DNA from: Hsuehochloa calcarea
Lineage: Eukaryota; Streptophyta; Magnoliopsida; Poales; Poaceae
Direction of reading: 5' to 3'
DNA: 64,000 bases
Assembly (NCBI GenBank): GCA_036346395.1
Contig: CM070602.1
Location: 16,997,098-17,061,097, forward strand
In this document: in pieces, positions 1 through 11,089 of the stretch
Layout of the letters: each line of letters starts with the position of its first letter
How positions within the stretch are numbered: the first letter of the stretch is position 1
Notes under the pieces: model-generated
What the model was told of the DNA's origin: nothing
Seen by the model: only the letters and a program-made list of their open reading frames with translations
The model's database searches: none
Position numbers and translations under genes: made by a program

Positions 1-2217
1 TTTCAAGAGCAAAGTGCGGCGTACAAAGCTCTCCAAGCACAAAACACTCACCCCTACAAACTCGGCACCACTGGGTACGCTGATAAAACCACGCAATGGG
101 CTGCGGAGGACGACAGCGCTACAAGACCATTTGCTGAGATCTAAGATGAGCGTGCTCGAGTCTGGTTAACAGTGAGGGCATCAGCCATGTGTTTGGGCGG
201 CATCTCTTTCACAAACCAGGCAGACGAGGCAGTGTCCCAACGTCTGTAAATATGTCGAACTACATAGTGTCTATAATAACATAATGACCTCTTGCAGGAA
301 GCATTGACTTTTGTGTGTTCCGAAGGTTCCTTCGAAGCGGACAGGGAGAAGGATCTACTATCTACGACCCTGGGAAACAAGGAGCACCCGGGTCGCACGT
401 GAGGCGTTGGGCTTTACGTACCTTGGAGGGATGGATTTCGACACGACTCCGACACGTACAGGAGTAGGAAGAGATCCAAGGATGAACACGATGCACGGTT
501 GGAACAAGTGCTTACTGAAAAATTTTAGGGACAGATAACAAGATTGCAGGATCAAATAAATCAACTCTTGAACCAGTCGCAAGCCGCCCCTATTTTTTTG
601 GGAGCCAGTCCTCCTCAACATCGGAGTAGCGTCGCGTCCACACATAATTCTAGACATAACGACGTCCAATTACCCATCGACGACATCAAGGTAATGTACA
701 TCTCTGGAATGCTCCAAAGATAGACCTATAGGACGCTTTAGCCAATTATGTATCATTTTGTAGGAGCCGACGCCCTGCAAGCTCCAAGTGAGGATGGTGG
801 GGATCATTCCTATTGAGGATGGGCGGAGGATGGTGTATCCATACCAGGAAGGGGCAGTGCAGCACGGTGCCCAACTGGTGCAGGGTTACGCCAGGGTCCA
901 GGTGGACATGGTACATGACAATTTCATGGCCATCCCGCTGGAGATTCGCCCGAACGAAGACATCATAACACCAGGGGATGCCATGCACACTTTTATCCAG
1001 TAGCCCAAGAAGACATCGCCCTGCACCCTGCAGTGCTGCAATCTCGACTCGATCATGCCTCTCCATCTGGACCCTCGATGACTCCACCTCATCCTTCGCT
1101 TCAGAAGGCTGTCTCATCAGTTCCCGTGGAGAACACGCTGAAGGAATAAGAAAAACGTGTCACCGTATCGGTTTCTGAGTCATCTCATGGGAAGATGTGC
1201 CGCAGGAAACTTAAGGCCAAATCGAAATCAAAGAACATTAAGGCGCCTCCCAAGCCCGGGAAATACTCCCTTGGAAGTCCCATTGACCCCCGACACAGTG
1301 CTAGCACGCGCTGGAGTAGCCTGTCAGTCTTTACATGCCTGGTACATGCAAAAGACCCAACATGAGGGGTGCGATACTGGAATAACCGCCAAATACATGA
1401 AGGAGCATTTCTTCCATGAGCCGGGCCACTTCGCCGTGGGCTTCGACGACTTATTCGACCTATTCAACCTCGCTGCCCTCGGTGCATCACTTCTACGATT
1501 TTGGACACTGTAAGTGTGTACAATCGAGTTCTACACTGACGTAATACTGATAAATATCACAACTCATCGCTTATGTGTAGATACATGATGAAACATGTCC
1601 ATCGACAGAACGAACCGGTGGGTTTCCTCGACCCACACGTCATCTCTAAGCAAACCATCAACGAAGACGCATCCTACGTCGTCAAATACATAATGACGGG
1701 ATTGCTTGCTCAGGACGACAAAGACTACATAATGGTGCCGTACAACCAGAAGTAAGTGCTTCACTATTTGCTATACAAATTTCATTTCTACTTTATACGC
1801 AACATGAACTTTGGTTTATGACTATAGTGACATACATGAGTAGGTTCCATTGGATCTAATTAGTCCTTATACCAAAGAGGAACAAGGTAATATACCTTGA
1901 TTCCCTACTAAACAAAAACCACGACTTCACCCTTCTGAAAGAAATACTCGACAGGTATGCTCATTTCTGATGAACTCTGTTGTCCTGATCTTTCGATGAG
2001 AAGGATAAATTCAGATTAGATGACGGTCAACTCTCACGATCCAGGCTACGAACGCAGCACGTACGAACCAAGTAATCGCCGAACTAACCACCAAATCGTT
2101 ATCAACCGTGCCAAAGACCTGGTTGACTTGATCACGAGGATCAATTCCTGCAAGCAATCGAAGAACAAGCAAGAACGAGGTAAAAAGCAATCTGAATTGC
2201 AAATATATGATTGAGTT
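1..2217 (+). pseudogene. Decayed CACTA (En/Spm) transposase-associated ORF with Ulp1-like C-terminus
   Basis: Broken frames across this stretch match the large ORF carried by many grass CACTA elements. About 300-690 reads like the plant transposase_24 region (EGSFEAD, a RTRGVG-like stretch now carrying a stop, DTYRSRKRSK, ARLEQVLTEKF). About 790-1010 holds VHDNFMAIPLEIRPNEDI. The 3' part (1157-1510, 1580-1755, 1830-1960) reads like a Ulp1/C48 cysteine-protease domain: HFAVGFDDLFDLFNL, then after a plausible intron (GTAAGT at about 1511) NEPVGFLDPH and DKDYIMVPYN, then a YLDSL-like block. Several stops and frameshifts make it non-functional. The ORF enters from the left edge of the window. The same protein segment occurs on the minus strand at 44.9-46.1 kb inside a complete CACTA element, which supports the call. 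I saw no CACTA terminus here. Confidence 0.7.
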
Positions 2218-2239
2218 CAAAAGGTGGGATTCCGTAGAG

Positions 2240-5200
2240 GTCCTTTACGGTTGGTCTAGTCGACACAAGCGAAGAACGAGAGTTTTCACAATGGAGAAAC
2301 TAATCAAACGAAATCCAAAGAAACTAGAGGGGTGCGACCTCCTTATATAGGGAAATGAAAGTCGCACATAGCTAACAAAATAGGGGGTGATACTATTTAT
2401 AGCAGTATTCATGGAGGGGTTACTGTTTACATGAACAGTACGAGCTTCCTTGGGAGGCCGACTAGCATATGGGCCAATTCAGGTACGATTACAAGGCCCA
2501 AATAAGTGATATAGTATATTCTTTTGACGATTCCGAAGTCTACAGAAATATTTTGGAGGTGAGCTAGATACGTTGGAAAGTTCTCAGAATAAGCTTTCCA
2601 ACAAGCCCAAGAACACCCGAATTGGACTCCGTTTGCAAAAGTTATGTGCATTTAAAGTCGGTGCTGTCTCTGGAGGCCGAATTTGATTCCAAAACGTGTC
2701 CAGCTCGAACTCTTGCTTAGCTTGGACAAAAAGTGATATGATTCTACATAAATATACATTTTCATTATTAGGTAGCATCATATAGTTCATATAATATAAA
2801 TACACTCCTAAAAACGAGCTCACCTGATAAATCCTCCCCTTCTTGAAAACAAAGCCGTCCTCGGCTTTCGATAAGCTGAAAATAGGGTAACAAAGAAGCC
2901 AAGGTGTATGTATGGTATATGTATATGTCATCTGTTTTAACTGTTCTTCGTTGTTGCACAATTAATGTTATAAAACAGCAGCGATCATAAAAGCTCATTG
3001 TATTATTAGCCCAAGAATAATCATATATGTTAATGAGCAAAACAAAATTTCTCACACAATAATTATTGCAACTAGTTTTAAAATGTAAGTGAAGTATTTA
3101 TACAATTCAAATCTATGAAGCTGTAAACTTGTAGTGGTAACACATATGGGCAAATCTACAACCTTTGGAATCAAACAAAGTTCATCCATATAATCATATT
3201 TCAATTGAGTATTAGGAAATTTCATCTAGCAAGGGTGAAAAGATTTGAAAGTTCTTCCATACTTCAACATTATTATGCAGATTGTTAATACTAGATGGTA
3301 CAATAAGAGATGAACACATAAGCATTGGATGATCACTAAAGTTTATTTTCCTCTCATAATGAACAAGATTCGGTACACAAGAATTGTTGTTCAAAACAGT
3401 AAGCTTTAATTCATCTATGTGATCACAAGTTATGCATATTCGATACACATGAAATTGATTATCTACACCATAATCTGCAAATCAAATTAAACTTATATCC
3501 AGGGGTGTACGCACTAGACAAGGATTTCAAACATGCGATTTCAGAAACTTTCTCCATAGCATGTGACAATTTCATCGGTGGCTTCAACATAATGTAACAT
3601 AAAGAATCAGTGGGAGAAATTCTAGTCAAAACTTCTTTATATCTAACCAATTCCACATGATCATTATATGTGATTGACTCATCATATGAATCGCTCAAAA
3701 TAGCAGGCAATTCAAGTATGTTATCATATGGTGTACTCAAGTCAACAGGTAAATCAACAAGTTTATCACACGGTGCACTAAAATCAATGCAGTCTGAATT
3801 CTCTTCATGAAATATGTGCATATCAGAATTGTTTTCCACTAATTTTTGCTCTAAAATAGCATGAAGAGTGGACAATTATAGTTCTTCACAAGCATACTCA
3901 CCTTGAGTGATGATAGCACCATGATCTTTACCTTTTTGGCTCTCCTCAGATGATGTAGGTGCATCCATCTCCTCATTTTCCTTCTCAACCAATGGAGTCG
4001 ATGGTTAATCAGCTCATTCTCCTCTTCAGTATGGTTCTCAACTTCCTGCATGTTGTTAGTCATAGAAAAAGATACAAACACAGGTTTGTTATCATGTTTC
4101 CTAACATCAAGCATTCTCAATTTCTCCTTAATTTGACTTCCAACCTTACATGCAACTATAAACAAATGAGAGAGAGAATTACATTCTTTATGAACAAAAA
4201 GATCCTGAATTTTTGATTAAGCCCACTTAAGAATCTATTCTCTGTAGCTTCAGCATGTTCCTCTAAGCCACAACGCAACAAACGATTTTTCAATTCATGA
4301 TAGTATGACCTTACATTTCTACTACGTTGTTTTAAGTGTTGCAATTTAGCTGGCAAATAATCAGCATGATATTTAGGAACAAATTCATCTCTCAAAAGTT
4401 TCTTTAATGCATGCCAAATTTAAGGCACTCTCGATGTCTATGTAAATACTTCCACCAAAGCGTTGCATCCTCAACAAAAACACTAGTGACAGCTCTAATC
4501 TTTTGCCTATCAGACCATTCATAATATTCAAATTCATTATCTAAAGCTATCTCCCAGTCAACGTAGGCATCAGGAACAAATTTACCAGCAAAGGATGGCA
4601 AAGTGATTTTAGTTTTACTGGACGTACTATCACGATCATATACCTCCCGTGGTGAAGAAGCTTGTCTCAAACGTGCATCTTTCTCGCGAACTTTCTTGCG
4701 CTCCCATTCAATGGCTCAAGATGTGGATCTAACTCATAATCATCCCACGAACCTGCCATGGTTAGTAGAAAACAAGAAAACAAATCACAAGTATATGCTC
4801 CTCTCAACTACTAGGTTCTGGCATTTCAACAGTTGCTCTCTCACAACGCCTTACCAAGTTCTTACTAGTTCTTACCAATGCAGCAAGGAAGTGGTACAAC
4901 CGGTGGCTGGTTCGTGATATCCTCACTTGCGATTAGCCCAACGATTTGCAATGAACGGAACCTGCTGAGTTAGTAGGAAGTGGAGCTTGGAAGACTTCAA
5001 TACGGTAGTAAGGATCAGCAATAATCAAATCAGTTAATGCAAGTTGAAAAATTGTTCAAAGTACTAGTCAATGTTGTTGATCCTAGCCTAATCAAAGCCC
5101 CACTAAGAGATGTGTATGTACGCATACGCAAAGATAAATGTGACTTGATGTAAGCAATGAAAAACCTCACAACAAGTGCTAGAAGAGATGCTAACCAACT

Positions 5201-5811
5201 ACTCAAACTTCTTTGTAGGGCACAAGATTCTTCACACAATGTAGAGCACAAAACCTTAATAACGTACAACATAAACAACCCATTAGTTCAAGCAGAAAAC
5301 AACAGTTAGTCTCGAGAGATGAAAGAGCAAAGTTTTATATGTCTTATATATACTCGCTTGAAAATTTTTGATGAGATCTACAACTTTGCAGTTGAGGCGA
5401 ACCCCATATTCCGAATGGAAGACCGAAAGAAACGAAAAAACTGAAACCGAAAACTTGCAACGCGAATTCGGGGCAGAAGATGACCGATTTTGGGTTCCCT
5501 GGAGGGAGACTTGTGTACTAAGTGGACAGTATGCGCCTAGTCGTTAGCTTCCCAACGAGCACCAGAACATCTAAAACAGATACCGTATGCAAAAGTTATA
5601 CCTGTTTTATCGGTTCCAATCTTGAAACTGCTATATCTTTTGATTCCGTGGGCTAAACTTGCTGAATGTTTTTTTGCAAGCTTGTGGCTATATGTAGAAG
5701 GGCTCCTCCAATTTTTACTGATTTTTGGCATAAGATTGTTTTTCTTCTTTTTTTCTACCACGGCTTTTGTTCTGTGTGACTGCCTCTTTCTCCTTCTATT
5801 ATTTACCGTAA
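2240..5811 (-). mobile_element. Degenerate gypsy-like LTR retrotransposon remnant
   Basis: Minus-strand remnant with a recognisable gag (4759 down to about 3459) and a possible polypurine tract (AAGAAGGGGAGG, complement of about 2838-2850). The AT-rich block 2240-2835 contains a TATA-like TTATATAGGG and could be the 3' LTR. 5290-5811 is LTR/UTR-like, with a short motif (GCAAAAGTTAT) shared with 2630-2645, but I could not align two full LTRs. Neither outer boundary is defined by a target-site duplication that I can see. pol is absent. The right edge abuts an interrupted gag of another element at about 5812. Family assignment below superfamily is not possible from reading alone. Confidence 0.5.
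3459..4759 (-). pseudogene. Retrotransposon gag remnant (gypsy-like)
   Basis: Starting at a plausible ATG (4759, MAGSWDDYELDPHLEP) the frame breaks early near 4680, then reopens as KITLPSFAGKFVPDAYVDWE, ATLWWKYL, MRDEFVPKYHADYLP and YYHELKNRLLRCGLEE. These are the usual order and spacing of a Ty3/gypsy capsid (retrotrans_gag) domain: a PxFxG entry, a WW motif and an RxxF-xPxY segment. At least three frameshifts or stops separate the pieces. The C-terminal part (about 3459-4165) is acidic and low-similarity. No zinc knuckle was seen. It is an inactive relic. Confidence 0.6.
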
Positions 5812-5864
5812 CTCCTTCAATTCGCCCAACGGATTTTGCCTAATTGATGGCCCGAAGCGCAAAT

Positions 5865-8800
5865 TATCGGATCCGGATTTTGTAAACCCGAATCCTCTAT
5901 GAAACACTGTGCAACTCCCTAGATCAGTAGGTAGCACTCACAGGTACATTACTGGATCATCTCATACAAGCGTGAAATAAGACCAACAAATATATTACAG
6001 ACAGTCAAGGTAACATAGACCGCGTCAGGTCAAGTTTTTACAGAAGGGCCGTCAGGCCAAATATATTACATCACAAAAATTCGTGGCTACAACGGAAGCA
6101 AAAGGGGATGGGGCTCGTCTCTCCACAGGCAGTGACTGGGGTGTCTTGTATACAACTAATATTATCCAAGGGCTCGGGTAATATTGGTTATATGCAAGCA
6201 TCGACATGTTTACTAGACTGAGGCGAGACCTAAACTACAGAGCTATACTACTCTTCATCGCATCCTTGTCCATCAGCTTCTGGATCCTCATAATAGGCGT
6301 AGTCTCCTTGGTCCAGATCATCTGAAGGGTTTTGGGAGAGCGAGGGTGAGCACAACTACCGTGCTCGTGAGCCAACACATCAGATGCAATAATATACATG
6401 CATAGTTTAACAAGAATGGCTTGGGTTCTTTTATTTGCGTAAAGCAACATTTGTAAATACAAGTATTAGAAATCCTGTCACTTAGCCTTTTAAACCAAAT
6501 TGCATTTTTAAAAGATTAATTGTGCAATAATTAATAACAGCAAAGGTTCCCTCCATCAGAAACTATGTCTCATGCTTCTTTTTTATGGTGGTCATACCCA
6601 CCTATTACCAACACTGGATAAGAATACCCAGCGAAATCCAATTCAAGGGCTAGGTGAGCCATGCACATTTTTCAACTCACCCACAAAAGTTTTGAAATAG
6701 AACTAACTCTTGTAAGCTCCTCATGCCTACCCGTGACCGTGGGCACGGCTGTTCGAACAGTTTTTTTCTATTCTCTGCAGAAATTGTACATCTTTACCCA
6801 CAAGAGATAATCGTCTTGATATATACACATGTTACCTTGGGCATGTGAATCAAGGGGAGATTATCACAAGGCCTTTACAAGGCATCCCTCGGTATTTGCT
6901 ACACCCGCTAAGGTTTCACCTGAATAGGGTCTCGGTTACTAGGATCCGACAACCACTTACCCAGACCCCCTCTTGCGTCGTGCGACTTACGCTTAGGATC
7001 CCACAAGTCGTATACCCCAACCCGTAGCTTCGTGGGCTCACAGTGAAGGAGCGTCCCTCCAATGGTGCAACTCGTACCAGTGGACACCAATTAGTTAGCC
7101 AGGTCGACACCATTATAGACTTGTGGTTGTACTGTTTTACAATTGGAGGTCATCACAGGATTAAGTCCTTAAGATCATCTGGGCGGTTCTTATCACATGC
7201 CATCCACAAAGATATCCTGGGCTACATTAGCACCCAACCATATACCCTCCAGCTTACCATCCGCCCAGATGTGTATTAGCAAATGTTTAGAGTTTTTGGA
7301 GAAGTATAAAACAAATTATCACAGCCAAATCAGTCATTCTCCCCAATAACTGCCCAAAACAATTGTTATGATTTAAAGGATGATGATTTGGGGTAGGTAA
7401 GACCCCGGTACTTAAACAAGTCTAGCATGGCGTTTAAATACGACCTATAACTAGTAGGTTACCATATATTTACTAGGGTGACAAGGATTTTTGGGAGTTC
7501 AATTATCAAGGACATGGTGTAATTATTATTAAATCATCAAATAGACATTTAACTATCTTAAGGTGTTTGACATACATTTGCATAGAAATTAAAGCATGCA
7601 ATTTGATATTTGAAAAGAACATAATTTGCATAAAATGTGGGATCAAAATGATCAAAGTGTTGACTCGCCTTGGTTATAGGTAGAAGGGTCTAGGTCTTCT
7701 TGAGCTTGTCCGAGGTGGAGGTCTCCCGCGTCTTCGAACCCTACTCGGACGGACGTACCGGAAAAAGGCACAATAGAAGAAGAGAGCAAATAAATATAAA
7801 TCACCAAGTAAATGAAATCCAAATTAAACAAGACCAGTGCCATTAGCAAGATCTTGTTTTTAGAAAATTTTAGGAAAACGATTCATAATTTTTGGAGCTA
7901 TAATGAGGAAGTTATGGATTTTTGAAGTTTTTAACGGAATTTTTAATGGAATGGAAATTCAGAAAAGCTGGTTAAATCTTGGAGCCGACACGTGTCATCA
8001 ACTCATAGGGCTGGTCCATGGGGACTGTAGCGTGGGCCGAAGGCCATCACGCACAGTCTCGGTCCACGGGCTCACCGATTCACGAAATAGTGACTCGGGC
8101 CTACATGTCAGTCAAAGAATTCAAAAACTGCATTAACCCCTGCCATCACTGTGCGGCCAGGTCCACACGTCGGTGAGACTATGCGGTACTTAGCGCTGGC
8201 TAATCCGGGATTAGCGCTTAACGCGCACAGTAAATGCCGACACTTTTTCGTCCGACAACGGAACCGAGGGGGAGAGCCGGGGGCGGCGCGACTCGTCGCC
8301 GGCGGAGGAAGGGGCGGCGGCACCGGGGGTTACCCAAAATGGGTTCCCCTCGGTGAGGCGGTCCCAGTGGTGGTGGCGGCGGCGCCAGAGGATGGCCGGA
8401 GCGGCGGCGTGGCCGGAGGAGGCGGCGGCGAAAGCTCGGCCGGAGCGGGAGAAGACGACCAGGCGTGGCGCTCCGGAGAAGTGGGGGAGCACAGGGTCGG
8501 TGGGGTCCTCCGCAGCTCACCTGGCCGACAATGGCGGTGGAAGCTGGTCGGCTGAGGGAGAACGACGACGAGGAAGCAGCCGGCCGGAGGTGAGGAAGAA
8601 GAGCTCGTTCTGGAGCTGCGGCGTTCCAGAGGTGACGGGGTTGGAGGGGAACTTCCTGGGCGGCAAGGGCGCACGGTGACGGGGTGGCGGCGCTGGGAGC
8701 TCGCCGGAGGAGGGAGATCGGTGGTGGAGTGGCTCGGCTGAAAGGGGGAGCTTCGGGAAGAATGGTGGTGCTTACTTGGGGCGAAGGGGGCGGAGTAGGG

Positions 8801-9607
8801 AGGTAGAAGGGGCTCCTCTGGGGCTTTTATAGGCGGTGGGGAGAAGAGAGCCGAAGGGGAGAACGTGGGGCGGCGCGGAGTCCTAAGGAGGCTCGGTATG
8901 GGTGGCGACGCTCGGATGCGACCGGCAACGGGTAGGTGAGCGGAGGTATGGCGCGGAGACCGGGAACTCTTTGCAAGATCTTGACGACGGCCTGTGAGCC
9001 GACACAAGGCCGCGCTTGGTCCGGGCGGAGGGAGGGGCTCTGCACAGTGGCGCCGTTCGGACCGGGCGTAGAGGGGAGCTCGGGCAAGGAATGGCGGCCG
9101 CAGGAGCTGGTGATGACGAGGCTGGTCAGATAGGAGTGACGGGAGCCGGTGGTGGCAGGGAGTTGGTGCTGGCACGCACGGGAGAGAGAGAAGAGTCAAC
9201 AGAGGGGGCCCGATGGGAGGTAGAATAAGGGGGGAGGAAGGAGAAGCGGTAGGTGCGGGTTGGGCCAATTCGGTTTTGGGGAGAAGAGCAGCCAAGCGGG
9301 TGGGAAAGGGGTGGCGGACGGGCCAAGGAAGGAGGAGGAAACGCAGCCGGGCCGGGGGTAGAGAAGGGTAGTGGGCTGAGCCCAGGGGAGGAGGAGAGGG
9401 GATTCAAATATGCAGATGCTCCAAAATCGAAAAAGGCGCTAAAGAATTTGAATTTGAGAGTTTTAATACGCGGGAAGATTTGAAACACAAATCCGAGCTA
9501 AAAGAAGTTTGAATTTTTTTCAAAAATATTGTAAATTGCAAATACGAATTGAATACAGAAGTTAAATAGTAAACACTATTTATTAATCGAAAACGGATTA
9601 TGTTACA
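5865..9607 (-). mobile_element. 3.74-kb solo LTR of a long-LTR gypsy family (copy E), TSD CAAAT
   Basis: Read on the minus strand it starts TGTAACATAATCCG at 9607 and ends ATCCGATA at 5865. It is flanked by perfect 5-bp duplications CAAAT (5860-5864 and 9608-9612). Removing it rejoins the gag frame of the surrounding element (NFKEYVNL then RFGPSIRQNPLGELK). Internal order: AT-rich head, very GC-rich block (about 8130-9400), TATA box CCTATAAAAGC (complement of 8823-8832), AT-rich middle, then a conserved tail block shared with 50.1-50.7 and 57.1-57.7 kb. Long proline/serine/arginine frames in the GC-rich block are compositional. No internal coding domain is present, so a solo LTR is the simplest reading. 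Long LTRs like this are known from rice RIRE3/RIRE8/Atlantys-type elements; the exact family is an inference. Confidence 0.8.
8823..8832 (-). promoter_or_regulatory. TATA box of long LTR (copy E)
   Basis: Minus-strand CCTATAAAAGC sits downstream of the GC-rich block of the solo LTR. Two other copies have equivalent boxes (TATAAAAGG at 35861, CTATTAAAAGCC at 29917-29930 complement). Confidence 0.55.
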
Positions 9608-9612
9608 CAAAT

Positions 9613-9996
9613 TGACGTACTCCTTGAAATTTTGCAAGTTGGGCTCACCTTTATTGCGCTCCGGTTGAAAATACCACTGTTGCACGAACCCGATGAATTG
9701 CTCAAAGTATTGCAACCATCCCAAGGGGTCTTGCTTACCTTCGTACATCAGAAATTCGAGCCTACGGAAATGCAGGGGTTGGCCCCCATCTGCTTGCGCA
9801 GCTGCTGCACTGGCCATGCCGCTGACGCCGAGCGGCAGTGATAGCAGCCCAACGCTAGGTCTTTTCTAAAGGGTATTCACACATTCATGCAGTCCGGTCA
9901 GCTGCTCCTGGATGGCAGCAATCCACCGGTTCGTGTCTATGGCTGTTGCTGCTAGCTGAGCAATTTGCTCAGTTAGGCAGCAATCTGTGCCTCCAT
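9613..9996 (-). pseudogene. 5' part of gypsy gag, interrupted by the solo LTR at 5865-9607
   Basis: From ATG at 9996 (MEAQIAA) the broken frame gives a coiled-coil-like start (AATAIDTNRWIAAIQEQLTG), then after a frameshift LHFRRLEFLMYEGKQDPLGWLQYFEQF. The latter is the usual entry of a gypsy capsid domain (LEFPxYxGxxDPLxWL). The frame stops at the insertion point and continues at 5859-5825 as RFGPSIRQNPLGELKELR, after which similarity is lost. The start lies about 20 bp downstream of a primer-binding site (10014 downward) and LTR (10017-10433). Protease and pol are absent. Confidence 0.65.
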
Positions 9997-10016
9997 CTCA
10001 GTACTTGATACCAGGT

Positions 10017-10433
10017 TGTCACATCCCGTGCCGGAATGCAATGCGTAGTCGTGGAAGACGGGCAGATTTGGCCCAGGGCATTGGTGTGGCTTCGGTAGCA
10101 GAAGGAAGGCGCAGGAGGGAGGTTGCGCCGGGATTGGAGTAGAAGCACGAGATTGGAAAAAGAGAGAAATCAGAAGGGAGATAAGTTGATCAACTCTTGC
10201 TTGCTTTATTAATTGATAATCGGCCTCTTTAAATAGGCCCCTAACCCAAGCCGGCTAGGACTCCCAGCAGAACCGAATAGGACTCCTAGCATAACCGACT
10301 AGGACACTTAACTCATCCGAATAGGGCTCCTAACTCAATCTCCTGATTTGATTGCTAAGCAACTAAGAAATACCAAAATAAAGTAAGACATAAACGCCTT
10401 CTTGAAATCAAGTCGGAAACCAACTCATCTTAC
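10017..10433 (-). repeat. 5' LTR of an interrupted gypsy element (417 bp)
   Basis: On the minus strand this block starts TGTAAGATGAG (10433) and ends GGGATGTGACA (10017). It is followed directly by ACCTGGTATCAAG, which matches the TGGTATC core of an initiator-Met-tRNA primer-binding site. A TATA-like GGCCTATTTAAAGAGG lies at 10224-10238 (complement). The gag remnant begins about 20 bp downstream of the PBS. The 3' LTR was not found. Confidence 0.65.
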
Positions 10434-10640
10434 AGCCGTGCGTGCCCTGCGGCTGTAGTGCTGACCCCACATGGCACTTGTGATCTGTTTGCTTTCGGGT
10501 TCTAAGAGAAGTTGCTTGGTAAATTGTAAAATCGTATGAATGACATACCAGGATTGCCATCAACATGTGTGAACTGAAGTACCACAAGAAACAATTTCCG
10601 GAACGGTGGGTAACTGAAAGGGTTTGAGCTATGTCTATGC
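10434..10640. other. Unannotated flank
   Basis: AT-rich sequence next to the LTR. I see no coding signal or repeat that I can name. Confidence 0.3.
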
Positions 10641-10648
10641 GCAGAATA

Positions 10649-10742
10649 TTACATATCTGCTGGATGTTGCTTCAGTAGTTCATCCAGAGAGATGGGCATA
10701 TGACCACCATATGGATAGTAGAACCATTGGTAACAAGTGCTC
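10649..10742 (-). CDS. Candidate terminal exon of an unidentified host gene
   Basis: Minus-strand block preceded by an AG acceptor-like site and reading STCYQWFYYPYGGHMPIS followed by LDELLKQHPADM and a TAA stop. The composition is protein-like rather than random: aromatic-rich, then an amphipathic helix. I do not recognise the family. A second open block lies 180 bp upstream (10926-11078) with an intervening intron-like stretch. Treat as a partial, hypothetical gene; no start was located. Confidence 0.3.
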
Positions 10743-10925
10743 TTCACTGTTCAAATGTTGTTAAGTTGAGCTGTTAAGCGTCGGTGCCTGACGAAATTAT
10801 ATAGTATAGTTAAGATTCAATGGATACTTTGAACAGCAGCAGAGTTGATTAGTAGAAACCTAGCAAAATCTCCATTGGCGAATGCATAAATGACCAACAT
10901 AGTCAATAGAATCCACTGAAGCCTA

Positions 10926-11078
10926 TCATTTTCCCATCTCCTGTTCCATTGCGTAGGACAGCACTTTGGACATAGAATATTGTACCAGTGAATAAGCCCT
11001 ATCATTTCCTCCATTCCCAGTGAGTACATTGGCATTTCCTGTGAGTGCTTGACCAAGCTTAATTAAACCTTGCTGGTC
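10926..11078 (-). CDS. Candidate exon of an unidentified host gene
   Basis: Open minus-strand block reading FDQQGLIKLGQALTGNANVL then TGNGGNDRAYSLVQYSMSKV and LSYAMEQEMGK before a TGA. An AG acceptor-like site lies just upstream. Residue use looks like a soluble alpha-helical protein and not like a transposon frame. I cannot name the family. The TGA makes it either a last exon or an exon whose donor I mis-set, so its relation to 10649-10742 is uncertain. Confidence 0.3.
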   Translation of the reverse strand, partial: DQQGLIKLGQALTGNANVLTGNGGNDRAYSLVQYSMSKVLSYAMEQEMGK

Positions 11079-11089
11079 AAATGTCCACA

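Noticed and set aside
8330..9295. 321-residue minus-strand open frame
   Set aside because: Proline/serine/arginine-rich low-complexity reading of the GC-rich LTR block. Overlapping long frames exist on both strands and it lies inside a solo LTR.
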